From Kribbella solani (lineage in GTDB: Bacteria > Actinomycetota > Actinomycetes > Propionibacteriales > Kribbellaceae), in the NCBI RefSeq assembly GCF_014205295.1, contig NZ_JACHNF010000001.1:2480001-2544000 (forward strand): a stretch of DNA of 64,000 bases, given 5' to 3'. The notes beneath the pieces were generated by a model. The model did no database searches. It was not told the DNA's origin and saw nothing but the letters and a program-made list of their open reading frames with translations. Each line of letters starts with the position of its first letter. Position 1 is the first letter of the stretch. This document shows, piece by piece, positions 8,591 through 16,843 of the stretch. The translations under genes were made by a program, and so were the position numbers.

Positions 8591-8823
8591 AGTGCGTGCC
8601 CGGAGACGTGTACCCACCCGCGCGCACGCGAAGGTGCACCCGGTCACTCGTACCCGGTGGTGTACCCGGCCGCGCGTACGCGGTGGTGCGTGCCCGGCCG
8701 TGCGTACGCGGAGGTGTACCCGGCCGCGCATACCCGGTCGTGCGTACGCGGCGGTGTGCCAGGTCGCGCGTACCCGGTGCTGCGTGCCCGGTCGCACCTA
8801 CCCAGTGCTGCGTACCCGGTCGT
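8591..8823. repeat. Degenerate 13-14-bp tandem array
   Basis: Roughly sixteen diverged units related to TGCGTACCCGG and TGTACCCGGCCG, often pairing into 26-28-bp higher-order units. The array abuts the 3' end of proS. Divergence is much greater than in the 17-bp array, so it is older or less constrained. Confidence 0.6.
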
Positions 8824-8827
8824 GGGG

Positions 8828-10591
8828 TTACGAGCGGACGGTGGTTACCAGGTGGTTGGTGATTTCTTGGAGGGGGACGTCGGTGCGGGTGCCGGTGCGG
8901 CGGTCTTTTACTTCGATTGTGCCTTCGGCGAGGCCCTTGCCTACTACGGCGATGGTGGGGATGCCTAGTAGTTCGGCGTCCTTGAACTTGACGCCTGGGG
9001 AGACCTTTTCGCGGTCGTCGTAGATGACGGACAGGCCGTGGGACTCCAGGTCGGCGGCCAGTTCGGCGGCCTTGGTGAAGACCTCGGGGTCCTTGCCGGT
9101 GGCAACCAGGTGTACGTCGGCGGGGGCGATTTCGCGGGGCCAGACCAGGCCGAGTTCGTCGTGGTTGCCTTCGGCGATGGCGGCGACCGCGCGGGTGACG
9201 CCGACGCCGTACGAGCCCATGGTGACCGTGACCAGCTTGCCGTTCTGATCAAGAACCTTCAGGTCCAGGGCGTCCGCGTACTTCCGGCCGAGCTGGAAGA
9301 TGTGGCCCATCTCGATCCCGCGGGCGGTCTCCAGTACGCCGGAACCGTCGGGTGCCTGATCGCCGTCGCGTACCTCGGCTGCCTGGATCGTGCCGTCGGC
9401 CGTGAAGTCACGCCCGTGCACCAGGTTGATCACGTGGAAGCCGGGCTTGTTCGCGCCGGTCACCCACGCGGAGCCCTCGGCCACTCGCGGGTCCAGCAGG
9501 TACCGGATGCCGGACGTGTTGTCCTTGCCGAGCACGCCCGGGCCGATGTAGCCCTTCGCCAGTGTCGGGTGCTTCTCGAAGTCCGCCTCGTCGAACGCGA
9601 CCACCTCGGCCGGCTCGACCTGAGCGCCGAGGCGCTTCTCGTCGATCGCCCGGTCCCCCGGTACGCCGATCGCGAGCGGCTCGCGGGTGCCGTCCGGGTG
9701 CAACAGCATCACGAGCACGTTCTTCAGCGTGTCCGCGCCGGTCCAGTCCCGGCCGTCGGTCCGCGCGTGCTTCGCGTTCAGCGTGTCCACCAGCGTGTCG
9801 ATGGTCGGCGTGTCCGGCGTGTCCACGACCTCCGCGGCCGGCACGGCGGAGGCATCCACCGGCGCGGACTGCGGCACCACGACCGCCTCCACGTTCGCCG
9901 CGTACCCGCCCGGCGAACGGACGAAGGTGTCCTCACCGTTCTCGGCGATCGCCAGGAACTCCTCCGATCGCGACCCGCCCATCGCGCCGGACATCGCCTG
10001 CACGATCACGTAGTCGAAGCCGAGCCGGTCGAAGATCTTCACGTACGCGGCCCGGTGCGCCTCGTACGACGCCGCGAGCCCTTCGTCGTCGACGTCGAAC
10101 GAGTACGAGTCCTTCATCACGAACTCACGCCCACGCAGCACGCCGGCCCGCGGCCGCGCCTCGTCGCGGTACTTGTTCTGGATCTGGTAGATCGACAGCG
10201 GCAGGTCCTTGTACGACGAGTACAGGTCCTTCACCACCAGGGTGAACATCTCCTCGTGCGTCGGGCCGAGCAGCATGTCCGCGCCCTTGCGGTCCTTGAG
10301 CCGGAAGATGTTCGGCCCGTACTCGGTCCAGCGGCCGGTCGCCTCGTACGGTTCGCGCGGCAGCAGCGCCGGGAACACCAGCTCCTGCGCGCCGATCGCG
10401 TCCATCTCTTCCCGGACGATCCGCTCGACGTTGCGCAGCACGCGCAAACCGAGCGGCAACCAGGTGTAGACACCGGGTGCGGCCCGGCGGATGTAGCCGG
10501 CGCGGACGAGCAGCTTGTGGCTCGGGACCTCCGCGTCCGCCGGGTCCTCGCGAAGGGTGCGGAGGAACAACGACGACATACGCAGAATCAC
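8828..10591 (-). CDS. proS: Prolyl-tRNA synthetase, bacterial type with YbaK editing insert
   Basis: A 587-residue class II aminoacyl-tRNA synthetase that charges tRNA-Pro. Class II motif 1 lies at [14 protein letters not shown], motif 2 at [16 protein letters not shown] and motif 3 at [16 protein letters not shown]. The insertion domain between them (about residues 225-390) is the YbaK-like editing domain that clears mis-charged Ala-tRNA, a mark of the bacterial rather than the archaeal/eukaryal type. The C-terminus is an anticodon-binding domain. The start used is the GTG at 10591; an ATG four codons in is an alternative. Confidence 0.95.
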   Translation of the reverse strand: MILRMSSLFLRTLREDPADAEVPSHKLLVRAGYIRRAAPGVYTWLPLGLRVLRNVERIVREEMDAIGAQELVFPALLPREPYEATGRWTEYGPNIFRLKDRKGADMLLGPTHEEMFTLVVKDLYSSYKDLPLSIYQIQNKYRDEARPRAGVLRGREFVMKDSYSFDVDDEGLAASYEAHRAAYVKIFDRLGFDYVIVQAMSGAMGGSRSEEFLAIAENGEDTFVRSPGGYAANVEAVVVPQSAPVDASAVPAAEVVDTPDTPTIDTLVDTLNAKHARTDGRDWTGADTLKNVLVMLLHPDGTREPLAIGVPGDRAIDEKRLGAQVEPAEVVAFDEADFEKHPTLAKGYIGPGVLGKDNTSGIRYLLDPRVAEGSAWVTGANKPGFHVINLVHGRDFTADGTIQAAEVRDGDQAPDGSGVLETARGIEMGHIFQLGRKYADALDLKVLDQNGKLVTVTMGSYGVGVTRAVAAIAEGNHDELGLVWPREIAPADVHLVATGKDPEVFTKAAELAADLESHGLSVIYDDREKVSPGVKFKDAELLGIPTIAVVGKGLAEGTIEVKDRRTGTRTDVPLQEITNHLVTTVRS

Positions 10592-10700
10592 GGGAATCTC
10601 CAGGCGTGCGGAAAGGGCAAAATCAATGGACGTCAGAGAGAATATCCGTCCGGTGGCAATGGTCTCACGTTATCCACAGGCCAACTGCTACCGGCCCGGC

Positions 10701-11525
10701 TCAGAACAGGATCGTCGCGAACGTCTCCACGGTCCGGAACCCGACCCGTTCGTACGCGGCCCGCGCGGGCAGGTTGAACGCGTTCACGTAGAGCGTCACC
10801 ACCGGCGCGATCTGCCGGGCCAGCTCCACCACGGCCGCCATCCCCGGCGCCGCCAGCCCGCGCCCGCGGTACGCCGGATCGACCCAGACGCCCTGGATCT
10901 GGCACACCCCGGTCCCGACCGAGCCGACTTCCGCCTTGAACACGACCCGCCCGTCCTCGATCCGCGCGAACGCCCGCCCGGCCCGGATCAGCTCCGCCAC
11001 CCGCGACCGGTAGAAGGTCCCGTCCGGCCCGGTCTGCGGCGGTACGCCGACCTCCTCCGTGTACATGGCGACGCACGCCGGGTAGAGAATCGGCAGCTCG
11101 ACCGGCTCGACCGCCCGGACCAGCGGATCCGGAGTGATCCGCGGCAGCCCTTCGATCACCATGAACGGCTGGTCGTCGCGCACCTCGCGCGCCGGGCCCC
11201 ACTGCGGCTCGAGGATCTGCCACAGCTGCTCGACCGCGCGGGCCTGGCCGAGGATCTGGAAACAGTTCCGCCCACGGCGCAGCGCGTACGCGGCGAACGC
11301 CCGGAGCGCGGCGTCGCCGGCGCCGACCGGCACCATGTTGCCGCCCGCGTGGCAGAGCGCCTCCAGCGCGCCCTTCTCGACGTATCCCCAGACCTCGGCG
11401 CCGCGCCGCGGGTCGAGTCCGGACGCCTGCACCAGGCTGTCGACGAACACGTTGACCACCGGATCGCGAGCGATGACCGCGCGCGCCGCCGCGAGGTCGC
11501 GAGGACCGAGAACCCGTACGCCCAC
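10701..11525 (-). CDS. DUF4081 / GNAT acetyltransferase (Rv2867c-like)
   Basis: A 274-residue protein with an N-terminal DUF4081 domain (about 1-110) and a C-terminal GNAT fold (about 130-274). The acetyl-CoA loop is VDPAYRGRGLAAPGM, and the terminal VNAFNLPARAAYERVGF is the standard GNAT motif B. Homologues are conserved beside ispG (gcpE) in actinobacteria; here that neighbour is displaced by an inserted block of genes. The substrate of the family is unknown. GTG start. It is followed 110 bp later by proS. Confidence 0.85.
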   Translation of the reverse strand: MGVRVLGPRDLAAARAVIARDPVVNVFVDSLVQASGLDPRRGAEVWGYVEKGALEALCHAGGNMVPVGAGDAALRAFAAYALRRGRNCFQILGQARAVEQLWQILEPQWGPAREVRDDQPFMVIEGLPRITPDPLVRAVEPVELPILYPACVAMYTEEVGVPPQTGPDGTFYRSRVAELIRAGRAFARIEDGRVVFKAEVGSVGTGVCQIQGVWVDPAYRGRGLAAPGMAAVVELARQIAPVVTLYVNAFNLPARAAYERVGFRTVETFATILF

Positions 11526-11573
11526 GCGCAGAACCTAGCGGATGTTTGCCCACTCCTGGTAAAGCAGGGCCGG

Positions 11574-12830
11574 TCAGGCGAGCTCGGGCGCGTGACCGGC
11601 CGCGATCCGGCGCAGCGGTGACGTCCACGCGAGTACGACCCCGGCGAAGCAGCACAGCCCCATCAGCACCATTCCGGTCCGCGGTCCGTACGCGGTGCCG
11701 AGTACGCCGCCCAGAACCGCGCCGAGCGTCGAGCCGATGCCCCAGGACAGCATCCGGCCGGCTGTGTTGACCCGGCCGAGGAGGTGCTCAGGCGTCACCT
11801 GCTGGCGGTACGAGATCGCGTTGACGACCACCATCACGTACGCCGAGCCCCACACGAGCAGTGCGAGCGCGGCGATCGTCCAGTGCGGTGCCAGTGGTGT
11901 GAGTACGCCTAGCAGAGCCGACATGGGCAGTGCGTACAGGGTGATTGCCGCGGGCGACATGCGTTTCAGTAGTCGCGGCAGGCTCAGTGCGGCGATCAGA
12001 CCGCCGATCCCCCACGTACCCCAGACCAGTCCGAAGCGCAGCCCGGACGTACCGACGTGGAGCACGCGGTCGCACCAGACCACGATCAGCGCCATGAAGC
12101 CACCGCCGGTGAACGACTGCACGCCGCCGACGATCGTCATCGTGCGTACGCCCGCGTGGTGCACCAGATAGTTGATGCCATCGCCGATGTCGCGCAGTAC
12201 TACCTTGAGCCGCAACGGCGGTCTGCCGTCGCGGGTCTCCGACAGCGCCCTGACAATCCCACGGACAGCAAACGCCGACGCGGCGAAGCTGAGCGCGTCC
12301 AGAGTGAGCAGACTGGCCGGATCGAGTGCCGCCAACAGCAGGCCTGTCAGTGGTGGTACGAACAGCTCGATCAGACTGGACGCTGTCCAGACCGCCGAGT
12401 TGGCCTGGGCGACACGGGCGCGGCCGACTAGCACTGGCAAGGCACCGAAGTTCGCACCGTCGAAGAACGTGTAGACGGCTTGTACGGTGAATGCGACTAC
12501 TAGTACGTGTGCGACCGTCAGTACGCCGAGGAGATGCGCTACTGGCACCGATCCGACTAATACGGCGTTCACAGTGTCCGCGGCGACCATGACGCGCCGC
12601 CTGTTCCACCGATCCGCCAGGGCGCCCGCGAACAGACCGGCGACCAGGTACGGCGCAGACTCCAGCGCTGTGACCACTGCAGTCAGAACAGTCGACCCGC
12701 TAAGCCGGTACACCAGCACGGGCAGCGCGATCGCTGTCACCATCGATCCGGTTACCGACAGGGCACGGGCCAGCCAGTACCGCCGGAAGTCCGGATCGTC
12801 ACGCAGCCGGTCGGCCGCCACCACAGTCAT
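11574..12830 (-). CDS. MFS efflux transporter, EntS/DHA3-like
   Basis: A 418-residue major facilitator with about twelve hydrophobic segments. The N-terminal DFRRYWLARALSVTGSMVTAIALP and the loop-2 signature GLFAGALADRWNRRRVM place it among drug- or siderophore-exporting MFS proteins. Substrate cannot be told from sequence. It is the last gene of the accessory block between ispG and the DUF4081 acetyltransferase gene, 21 bp after the GNAT gene, so probably co-transcribed with it. Confidence 0.88.
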   Translation of the reverse strand: MTVVAADRLRDDPDFRRYWLARALSVTGSMVTAIALPVLVYRLSGSTVLTAVVTALESAPYLVAGLFAGALADRWNRRRVMVAADTVNAVLVGSVPVAHLLGVLTVAHVLVVAFTVQAVYTFFDGANFGALPVLVGRARVAQANSAVWTASSLIELFVPPLTGLLLAALDPASLLTLDALSFAASAFAVRGIVRALSETRDGRPPLRLKVVLRDIGDGINYLVHHAGVRTMTIVGGVQSFTGGGFMALIVVWCDRVLHVGTSGLRFGLVWGTWGIGGLIAALSLPRLLKRMSPAAITLYALPMSALLGVLTPLAPHWTIAALALLVWGSAYVMVVVNAISYRQQVTPEHLLGRVNTAGRMLSWGIGSTLGAVLGGVLGTAYGPRTGMVLMGLCCFAGVVLAWTSPLRRIAAGHAPELA

Positions 12831-12851
12831 GGGCGGAATCCTGCAACTTCA

Positions 12852-13331
12852 TCACCTGTTGAGGTCAAGGCTCATCCAGGTCACATCCTCGCCGAGATCA
12901 CGGTGCGGCGTACGGCGTGGGGTTCCGAAGCCCCGCGAACGGTAGAACGCGATTGCCTTCTCGTTGGTGACCAGAACGTTCAGGAGCAGCTCCGGAGTAC
13001 CGTCCGGGAGCGCTGCGATGGCGGCGTTGAGCAGTGCCTTGCCAGCGCCGGCCTTCTGGTGAGTGGGTAGTACATACAGCTTCCACATCACCCAGAAGTC
13101 GTCCTGCTTGCCCAGACCGACCATGCCGACCACCTGCGTGCCGTCGGTGGCGACCAGGGTGATGCCGTTGGTGATGCCGCGTTCGACTGCCTCTGGTGAC
13201 CACCACTTGGCCAGGCCGTCGGTGATGAACTCGTCCGGTACCAGTCCGGCGTACGCGGCCGGCCAGGTGGTCAGACCGATACGCCGGACCGCTTCGGCGT
13301 CGGAGAGCGTGGCAGGGCGTACGGCGATCAT
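12852..13331 (-). CDS. GNAT N-acetyltransferase, third gene of an RHH-VOC-GNAT unit
   Basis: A 159-residue GNAT. It starts with [17 protein letters not shown]; the acetyl-CoA site is LYVLPTHQKAGAGKALL (motif A, QxxGxG/A variant), followed by LLNVLVTNEKAIAFYRSRGF (motif B). Its ATG overlaps the stop of the VOC gene by four bases. It could modify a small molecule such as a polyamine or drug, or a protein or aminoacyl-tRNA as in RHH-GNAT toxin-antitoxin pairs. Length fits either role. Nothing visible decides between them. Confidence 0.85.
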   Translation of the reverse strand: MIAVRPATLSDAEAVRRIGLTTWPAAYAGLVPDEFITDGLAKWWSPEAVERGITNGITLVATDGTQVVGMVGLGKQDDFWVMWKLYVLPTHQKAGAGKALLNAAIAALPDGTPELLLNVLVTNEKAIAFYRSRGFGTPRRTPHRDLGEDVTWMSLDLNR

Positions 13332-13969
13332 CCGCGCACCACCACGAGCTGACCGTCCGGGTCGGTGATCTGGAGGGTGTTGTCCAACCGGGTCACTTGC
13401 AGGTCAGTGAGCCTGTTGTGTACCTCAGTCAGGTCCTCTGTGGTCGTGAGCTCCAGCCCAACCGCGAACGGCTCGTCAGGCGAGCTGAACCGAAGAGGTA
13501 GCTCGATGCCAAGTCCATGCAGGAAGCGGCGCCAGGCCGGCTCCTCCGCTCCGGTCAGTGCTGGTGTGACCGACCAACGCTCGTCCGGGCGTACGTCGTG
13601 CACTTTGTAGCCGTACAGGTCATCGGATCGTTCGTCGACCCAGATCACTACGCCGTCCGGTGCGGTCACGGACAACACCCGCCCGTACGCCTCGTCGAAC
13701 ACGGTCACGTCGACGAACCCCACCTGTTCGAGACGGTCCTTCACCTCGTCCAGCTTGTCCGCTTCGAACGACAGCGTCGTCTGACCGGGACGCCCGCCGG
13801 TCGAGCTCGTGGCCGCGTCATGCAGCGCGACCATGCCGTGACCGGCCAGCATGTCGACCCAGCCGCCCCGCTCCGACTCGATCCGCGACCGCAACCCCAG
13901 CCGCTCCAGGAACCCGCGCATCGCGTCCACGTCGGTCGTGAACCGCAACGGCCTGATCACCACGTTCAT
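13328..13969 (-). CDS. VOC (glyoxalase/bleomycin-resistance fold) protein, two-domain
   Basis: A 213-residue protein built of two VOC half-domains. The first (about 1-115) contains [17 protein letters not shown] and ends [13 protein letters not shown]; the second (about 120-213) ends [14 protein letters not shown] proteins bind metal and act as dioxygenases, lyases, or antibiotic-sequestering proteins. The residues that would ligate metal are not the canonical H/E set, so a binding role is possible. It is coupled upstream to the RHH gene and downstream to the GNAT gene by ATGA overlaps. Confidence 0.8.
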   Translation of the reverse strand: MNVVIRPLRFTTDVDAMRGFLERLGLRSRIESERGGWVDMLAGHGMVALHDAATSSTGGRPGQTTLSFEADKLDEVKDRLEQVGFVDVTVFDEAYGRVLSVTAPDGVVIWVDERSDDLYGYKVHDVRPDERWSVTPALTGAEEPAWRRFLHGLGIELPLRFSSPDEPFAVGLELTTTEDLTEVHNRLTDLQVTRLDNTLQITDPDGQLVVVRG

Positions 13970-14130
13970 CCGCGGGCCTCCCCATGGTTGTCCAGGTACT
14001 CCGACAGCGCCTGCTCGACCAGCGCGGACAGACTCGCCCCGTCGTCGATCGCCTTGTGCTTCACCCGCCGCACCAACTCCGCCGGCAAGTACACGTTGAA
14101 CTGCACCTTCTTCCCTGCATCGTCCACCAT
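13966..14130 (-). CDS. Small ribbon-helix-helix (CopG/Arc-type) DNA-binding protein
   Basis: A 54-residue protein. [20 protein letters not shown] beta-strand plus helix and then [17 protein letters not shown] form a complete ribbon-helix-helix domain with no extra domain. Such proteins are homodimeric repressors, frequently the antitoxin or autoregulator of a small operon. It is the first gene of a three-gene cassette, its stop overlapping the VOC ATG. An AT-rich dyad lies directly before its ATG, as expected for autoregulation. It is too short to be noticed by length-filtered gene callers. Confidence 0.85.
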   Translation of the reverse strand: MVDDAGKKVQFNVYLPAELVRRVKHKAIDDGASLSALVEQALSEYLDNHGEARG

Positions 14131-14158
14131 GGCTATATTGCTAGCATCCTAGATAGCC
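14131..14158 (-). promoter_or_regulatory. Putative RHH operator/promoter
   Basis: Directly abutting the RHH start codon is a 28-bp AT-rich dyad: GGCTAT (14131-14136) and ATAGCC (14153-14158), enclosing the palindrome GCTAGC and two CTAG boxes. In this GC-rich genome the segment stands out by composition. Autorepression by the RHH protein is inferred. Confidence 0.5.
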
Positions 14159-14280
14159 AAGAGTCAACGACTGGACCAGCTTGTCGGGTAGGACTGGAGT
14201 TGGCCTAGGTGGGTTTCAGGATGGGTTCATGTCGTTGTCGATGGCAACGAGCAGCGGTTCCGGTCGTACGCGAGCACGCA

Positions 14281-14314
14281 GCCGGCGTCCGCGAGTGAAA
14301 TGCGGAACGCCGGC
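14281..14314 (-). terminator. Hairpin terminator after the thioredoxin gene
   Basis: GCCGGCGTCCGC (14281-14292) pairs with GCGGAACGCCGGC (14302-14314), giving a 12-bp stem with a single bulged base and a 9-nt loop. It starts 30 bp past the thioredoxin stop. No U-tract is present. It separates the MerR-Trx unit from the RHH cassette. Confidence 0.6.
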
Positions 14315-14343
14315 CGCTGGACGAACAATCAGGAGCTGCCGGG

Positions 14344-14679
14344 CTACACCGCCGCGAGTAGGGCGTCGTCGAGTTCCTTGAGCAGTCTGGCCTTGGGGCG
14401 GGCGCCGACTACTGCCCAGATCATTTCGCCGTGGTGGAACAGGATCAGGGTGGGCATCGCCATCACCCGGTAGCGGGCGGCGATCGCCGGGTGTTCGTCG
14501 GCGTTCAGCTTCACCACCGTGAGCTGGTCGTTGCGCTCGGCACCGATCTGGGCGAGTACGGGGGCGATCTGGTGGCACGGCGGGCACCACTCGGCCCAGA
14601 AGTCCACCAGTACGGGCTTGTCCGAGCGCAGCACCACCTCGTCGAAGGTGGCTTCGTCGACGGCGCGCAGGTCAGTCAT
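14344..14679 (-). CDS. Thioredoxin with a CPPC active site
   Basis: A 111-residue thioredoxin fold protein that reduces protein disulfides. The active site is WCPPC (Cys32 and Cys35) rather than the usual WCGPC; a proline in that position raises the redox potential and is seen in a subset of thioredoxins. The cis-proline is in AMPTLILF. The ATG at 14679 is preceded by GGAGGAG at suitable distance, so I reject an upstream GTG-type extension. It overlaps the end of the merR gene by eight bases, so it is coupled to that regulator. Confidence 0.9.
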   Translation of the reverse strand: MTDLRAVDEATFDEVVLRSDKPVLVDFWAEWCPPCHQIAPVLAQIGAERNDQLTVVKLNADEHPAIAARYRVMAMPTLILFHHGEMIWAVVGARPKARLLKELDDALLAAV

Positions 14680-15043
14680 GGTTGGTTCTCCTCCAGCTCT
14701 CGGCATCGGTCAGGAGGTCGGTCAGCCGCGATCGCAGCGCGGTCAGCTCCGCGATCCGATCGTCCACTTCGGCGATCCGGGTCCGGTACGCGGTCAGGGA
14801 CGCCGGGCAGACGTCCGCGCGGTCGTTGCCGGCGCGCAGACATTCGATGAACGGGTACGTCTGCTCAGCCGTCAGTCCGAGGCTCAGCAGCGCTTTCACC
14901 TCGCGTACGACCAGCACGTCGTCCGACTCGTACGCCCGGTACCCGTTGGACTCCCGCCGGGGTTTGAGCAGCCCCTGCGACTCGTAGTACCGCACCGCTT
15001 TGACCGTCACACCGGCCGCCGCCGCCAGATCGCTGATCCGCAT
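14672..15043 (-). CDS. MerR-family regulator coupled to thioredoxin
   Basis: A 123-residue activator of MerR type. The winged HTH is residues 2-70 (ISDLAAAAGVTVKAVRYYES then NGYRAYESDDV) and the antiparallel dimerisation helix is at the C-terminus. Two cysteines about eleven residues apart (in FIECLR and ADVCPAS) lie where SoxR, CueR or ZntR proteins hold their sensor ligands, so metal or thiol sensing is possible. The ATG at 15043 follows AGGAGG; the GTG one codon earlier is too close to it. A MerR-type operator lies upstream. Effector unknown. Confidence 0.85.
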   Translation of the reverse strand: MRISDLAAAAGVTVKAVRYYESQGLLKPRRESNGYRAYESDDVLVVREVKALLSLGLTAEQTYPFIECLRAGNDRADVCPASLTAYRTRIAEVDDRIAELTALRSRLTDLLTDAESWRRTNHD

Positions 15044-15068
15044 CACGCCTCCTTCACCCCGACGCTAA

Positions 15069-15090
15069 ACCTTGCCCTCAGGGTCAAGGT
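15069..15090 (-). promoter_or_regulatory. MerR-type operator in the merR-trx promoter
   Basis: Read on the minus strand: ACCTTG-ACCCTGAGGG-CAAGGT, 22 bp of near-perfect dyad. A TTGACC -35 box overlaps its left side and TTTAGC lies on its right, giving a long spacer of about 18-19 bp. Over-long spacers with ACCTTG/CAAGGT half sites are typical of MerR-activated promoters. It lies 26 bp upstream of the merR ATG. Confidence 0.65.
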
Positions 15091-15109
15091 CAAGCCAGGA
15101 TACGGCCAC

Positions 15110-15658
15110 TCAGCGGAGATAGTCGGTGAGCCACTCCCCCAGCACCTTCGCGCTGGCGTCGACCTGACCGGGCCAGTCCAGCGCGGATTCGTCCGCGGTG
15201 TCGGACACATGTTTGATCACTCGCACCGGTACGCCATGCTCGCGGCAGGCGTACACGACCGCGTACGCCTCCATGTCGACGAGATGCGCCCGCTCCGCGA
15301 GACGCGCCCGTACCACCGGGTCCGTGACGAACACATCACCCGACGCCAGCACCGTGCCGTCACCACCGTCGACCGGCAACTCGTCCCGCGGATCAAGACC
15401 GATCGCACGAAGCGCGTCGCCGTTCACGTCGTGGTTGATCACGGTGCTCGGAAAGTACAACCCAGCCAGCCCGTCACGCAGCGCACCGGTGGTACCGACG
15501 TTCAGTACCACCAGCCCCGCGGTGTCCCGCCCCGCCAACGCCCGACTGACCGCCACCGCGGCCGCCGTCTTCCCAACCCCGGTAACCACAACCGGCACCC
15601 CCACCGGCACATACCGAGACTCCCCAGCAACAGCACTGATCACCAAGTACTCAGGCAC
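15110..15658 (-). CDS. Nucleosidase of the MTA/SAH nucleosidase-PNP superfamily
   Basis: A 182-residue protein related to the PNP_UDP_1 fold. Visible marks are VVVTGVGKTAAAVAVSRAL, VVLNVGTTGALRDGL and VDMEAYAVVYACREHGVP, the last holding the ribose-contacting Met-Glu pair. SDTADESA supplies the catalytic Asp region. It is shorter than MtnN (about 230 residues). Likely activity is hydrolysis of an N-glycosidic bond in methylthioadenosine, S-adenosylhomocysteine or another purine nucleoside. It starts (GTG) 10 bp after ispG and so should be in the dxr-rip-ispG operon. Confidence 0.82.
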   Translation of the reverse strand: MPEYLVISAVAGESRYVPVGVPVVVTGVGKTAAAVAVSRALAGRDTAGLVVLNVGTTGALRDGLAGLYFPSTVINHDVNGDALRAIGLDPRDELPVDGGDGTVLASGDVFVTDPVVRARLAERAHLVDMEAYAVVYACREHGVPVRVIKHVSDTADESALDWPGQVDASAKVLGEWLTDYLR

Positions 15659-15667
15659 CTGTGTGGG

Positions 15668-16816
15668 TCAGCTGACTGTAACGGTGGGCTGGCCGGGGTC
15701 TGTGGTCTCCATCTTCTCGGCGATGCGCATCGCTTCTTCGATCAGGGTTTCGACGATGGCGGATTCCGGGACCGTCTTGATCACCTCGCCCTTGACGAAG
15801 ATCTGGCCCTTGCCGTTGCCGGAGGCGACGCCGAGGTCGGCTTCGCGGGCTTCGCCGGGGCCGTTCACGACGCAGCCCATGACGGCGACGCGGAGTGGGA
15901 CCTCCATGCCCTCGAGGCCGGCGGTGACCTGCTCGGCGAGCGTGTACACGTCCACCTGGGCGCGGCCGCAGGACGGGCAGGAGACGATTTCGAGCTTGCG
16001 TTCGCGCAGGTTCAGCGACTGCAGGATCTGCAGGCCGACCTTGACCTCCTCGACCGGCGGCGCGGACAGCGAGACCCGGATGGTGTCGCCGATCCCCCGC
16101 GACAGCAGCGCGCCGAACGCGACCGACGACTTGATCGTGCCCTGGAACGCGGGCCCGGCCTCGGTGACGCCGAGGTGCAGCGGCCAGTCGCCGCGCTCGG
16201 CCAGCATCTCGTACGCCTGCACCATCACGACCGGGTCGTTGTGCTTGACCGAGATCTTGAAGTCGTGGAAGTCGTGCTCCTCGAACAGCGACGCCTCCCA
16301 GACAGCGGACTCGACCAGCGCCTCCGGCGTCGCCTTGCCGTACTTCTCCAGCAGCCGCTTGTCCAGCGATCCCGCGTTGACACCGATCCGCAGCGACGTA
16401 CCGTGGTCCTTCGCCGCCTGGGCGATCTCCTTGACCTGGTCGTCGAACTTGCGGATGTTCCCCGGGTTCACGCGGACGGCGGCACAACCGGCCTCGATCG
16501 CGGCGAACACGTACCCGGGCTGGAAGTGAATGTCCGCGATCACCGGAATCTGCGAATGCTGCGCGATCTCGGCCAGCGCGTCGGCGTCCTCCTGGCGCGG
16601 GCAGGCGACCCGGACGATGTCGCACCCGGCGGCGGTCAGCTCGGCGATCTGCTGCAGCGTCTTGTTGACGTCGTTCGTCGGAGTGGTCGTCATCGACTGT
16701 ACCGAGACCGGCGCGTCGCCGCCGACCAGCACGCTGCCGACCTTGATCTGGCGGGTCTTGCGGCGCGGCGCGAGGGTCGGAGGCGGCAGCGCGGGCATGC
16801 CCAGGTTGATGCTCAT
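15668..16816 (-). CDS. ispG: 4-hydroxy-3-methylbut-2-enyl diphosphate synthase (flavodoxin/ferredoxin)
   Basis: A 382-residue MEP-pathway enzyme converting MEcPP to HMBPP for isoprenoid synthesis. The N-terminal TIM barrel begins at [18 protein letters not shown]. The C-terminal [4Fe-4S] cluster ligands are the two Cys of SCPSCGR and the Cys of [10 protein letters not shown]. The ATG is preceded by AAGGACAC. It is the third gene of dxr-rip-ispG, a conserved actinobacterial order, with 27 bp after rip. Confidence 0.96.
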   Translation of the reverse strand: MSINLGMPALPPPTLAPRRKTRQIKVGSVLVGGDAPVSVQSMTTTPTNDVNKTLQQIAELTAAGCDIVRVACPRQEDADALAEIAQHSQIPVIADIHFQPGYVFAAIEAGCAAVRVNPGNIRKFDDQVKEIAQAAKDHGTSLRIGVNAGSLDKRLLEKYGKATPEALVESAVWEASLFEEHDFHDFKISVKHNDPVVMVQAYEMLAERGDWPLHLGVTEAGPAFQGTIKSSVAFGALLSRGIGDTIRVSLSAPPVEEVKVGLQILQSLNLRERKLEIVSCPSCGRAQVDVYTLAEQVTAGLEGMEVPLRVAVMGCVVNGPGEAREADLGVASGNGKGQIFVKGEVIKTVPESAIVETLIEEAMRIAEKMETTDPGQPTVTVS

Positions 16817-16843
16817 GTGTCCTTACCAGTGAGAGGTGAGAGG

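Larger units (their letters stand above)
7683..8827. other. 1.1-kb gene-free region composed largely of short repeats
   Basis: No open frame here shows protein-like composition or family similarity; the frames that exist are arginine/proline/glycine artefacts of the repeats. The stretch holds degenerate 14-15-bp repeats (7871-7943), a 13-bp perfect hairpin (8060-8092), six 17-bp repeats (8409-8510) and a degenerate 13-14-bp array (8591-8823). It lies between the end of proS and the start of the oxidase gene, both on the minus strand. The oxidase promoter must lie near its left end. Confidence 0.7.

Noticed and set aside
7513..8639. Possible small genes in the 7.7-8.8 kb region
   Set aside because: Frames consist of translated tandem repeats; the 17-bp period breaks any reading frame and no ribosome site or conserved protein is seen.
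10592..10700. T-box leader upstream of proS
   Set aside because: The gap is only 109 bp and shows no T-box sequence or antiterminator helix.
9038..10777. 579-codon open frame opposite proS
   Set aside because: Antisense shadow of a confident prolyl-tRNA synthetase gene; composition is not protein-like.
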